Positions 63,909-64,000 of a stretch of 64,000 nt of DNA are shown piece by piece (position 1 is the stretch's first letter; every line of letters starts with the position of its first letter). The DNA comes from CPC320 sp002336405 (GTDB taxonomy: Bacteria; Pseudomonadota; Alphaproteobacteria; Rhodobacterales; Rhodobacteraceae). Where the stretch lies: NCBI GenBank assembly GCA_949372595.1, contig CASIAN010000039.1:42412-106411 (forward strand), written 5' to 3'. Under the pieces are notes generated by a model. The model saw nothing but the letters and a program-made list of their open reading frames with translations, was not told the DNA's origin and did no database searches. The position numbers were made by a program, and so were the translations under genes.

Positions 63909-64000
63909 ATGGAGGTTCTGCTAATATTGCTGATTATTGCAATAATCGTATCCGGGGTGGTGTTCGTGATTGTCCAGCAGTCCTCAGGCATTTTCGATGC
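63909..64000 (+). CDS. Partial open frame at the window end, membrane N terminus
   Basis: From ATG 63909: MEVLLILLIIAIIVSGVVFV followed by IVQQSSGIFDA, still open at the window edge. The strongly hydrophobic first 22 residues indicate an N-terminal membrane anchor or signal sequence. There is no clear ribosome site and too little sequence to name a family. Confidence 0.4.
   Translation, partial: MEVLLILLIIAIIVSGVVFVIVQQSSGIFD

Noticed and set aside
1..64000. CRISPR array, prophage, toxin-antitoxin or other defence island
   Set aside because: No regularly spaced repeats, phage structural genes or paired small toxin-antitoxin genes were seen. The only nuclease-like gene (DUF2161) stands alone.

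Overview
The window comes from an alphaproteobacterium, most likely a marine member of the Rhodobacterales (Roseobacter group). This is inferred from the character of the rpoD, dnaG, 2-aminoethylphosphonate, dimethylglycine-dehydrogenase-like and agmatinase proteins, and from a mevalonate operon that, from memory, closely resembles the one described in Paracoccus zeaxanthinifaciens. No 16S rRNA or tRNA gene was seen, so the placement rests on protein character alone.

Layout. 0-3 kb: end of an M3 oligoendopeptidase, a periplasmic glutathione peroxidase, a YjbQ-type protein and a dead histidine-phosphatase gene. 3.2-7.3 kb: rpoD and dnaG. 7.6-13.2 kb: a minus-strand mevalonate operon (hmgR, hmgS, mevalonate kinase, phosphomevalonate kinase, diphosphomevalonate decarboxylase) without an isopentenyl-diphosphate isomerase gene, followed by a RidA protein. 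14.4-20.3 kb: a BMP-family (nucleoside/base type) ABC transporter with a CodA-like deaminase. 20.5-23.9 kb: a decayed island holding a MarR regulator, a phytoene-dehydrogenase-like oxidoreductase, a nitrilase fragment and an IS3 remnant. 23.9-35.0 kb: an apparently intact 2-aminoethylphosphonate (AEP) uptake and degradation locus: a TIGR03364-like oxidoreductase, substrate-binding protein, ATPase and double permease, a LysR regulator, and PhnW, PhnA and PhnY, which would turn AEP into phosphonoacetaldehyde, phosphonoacetate, and finally acetate plus phosphate. 35-39.4 kb: a DMT exporter and a dimethylglycine-dehydrogenase-like enzyme overlapped by a choline-kinase-like phosphotransferase.

41-48.6 kb holds a divergent catabolic cluster around a perfect 9-bp palindrome. 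It encodes a carnitine-dehydrogenase-like protein, a CaiD-like hydratase, a luciferase-like monooxygenase, an aldehyde dehydrogenase, an alpha/beta hydrolase, and a type III CoA-transferase fused in frame to a flavin reductase. I regard this as the most interesting possibly undescribed system: the flavin reductase could feed FMNH2 to the monooxygenase while joined to the enzyme that makes the CoA ester.

48.6-64 kb is mostly decaying accessory DNA. It includes a DUF2161 nuclease-like protein, a small MORN protein, broken GFA and ProVW genes, an IS30 fragment, an AcoR-like regulator with a degenerate AAA+ core, a TetR remnant reading into an otherwise intact agmatinase, and a complete but dead polyamine-type ABC transporter. 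Many of these genes are broken by single nonsense codons, short tandem duplications or frameshifts, and remain recognisable. That points to recent loss of function.
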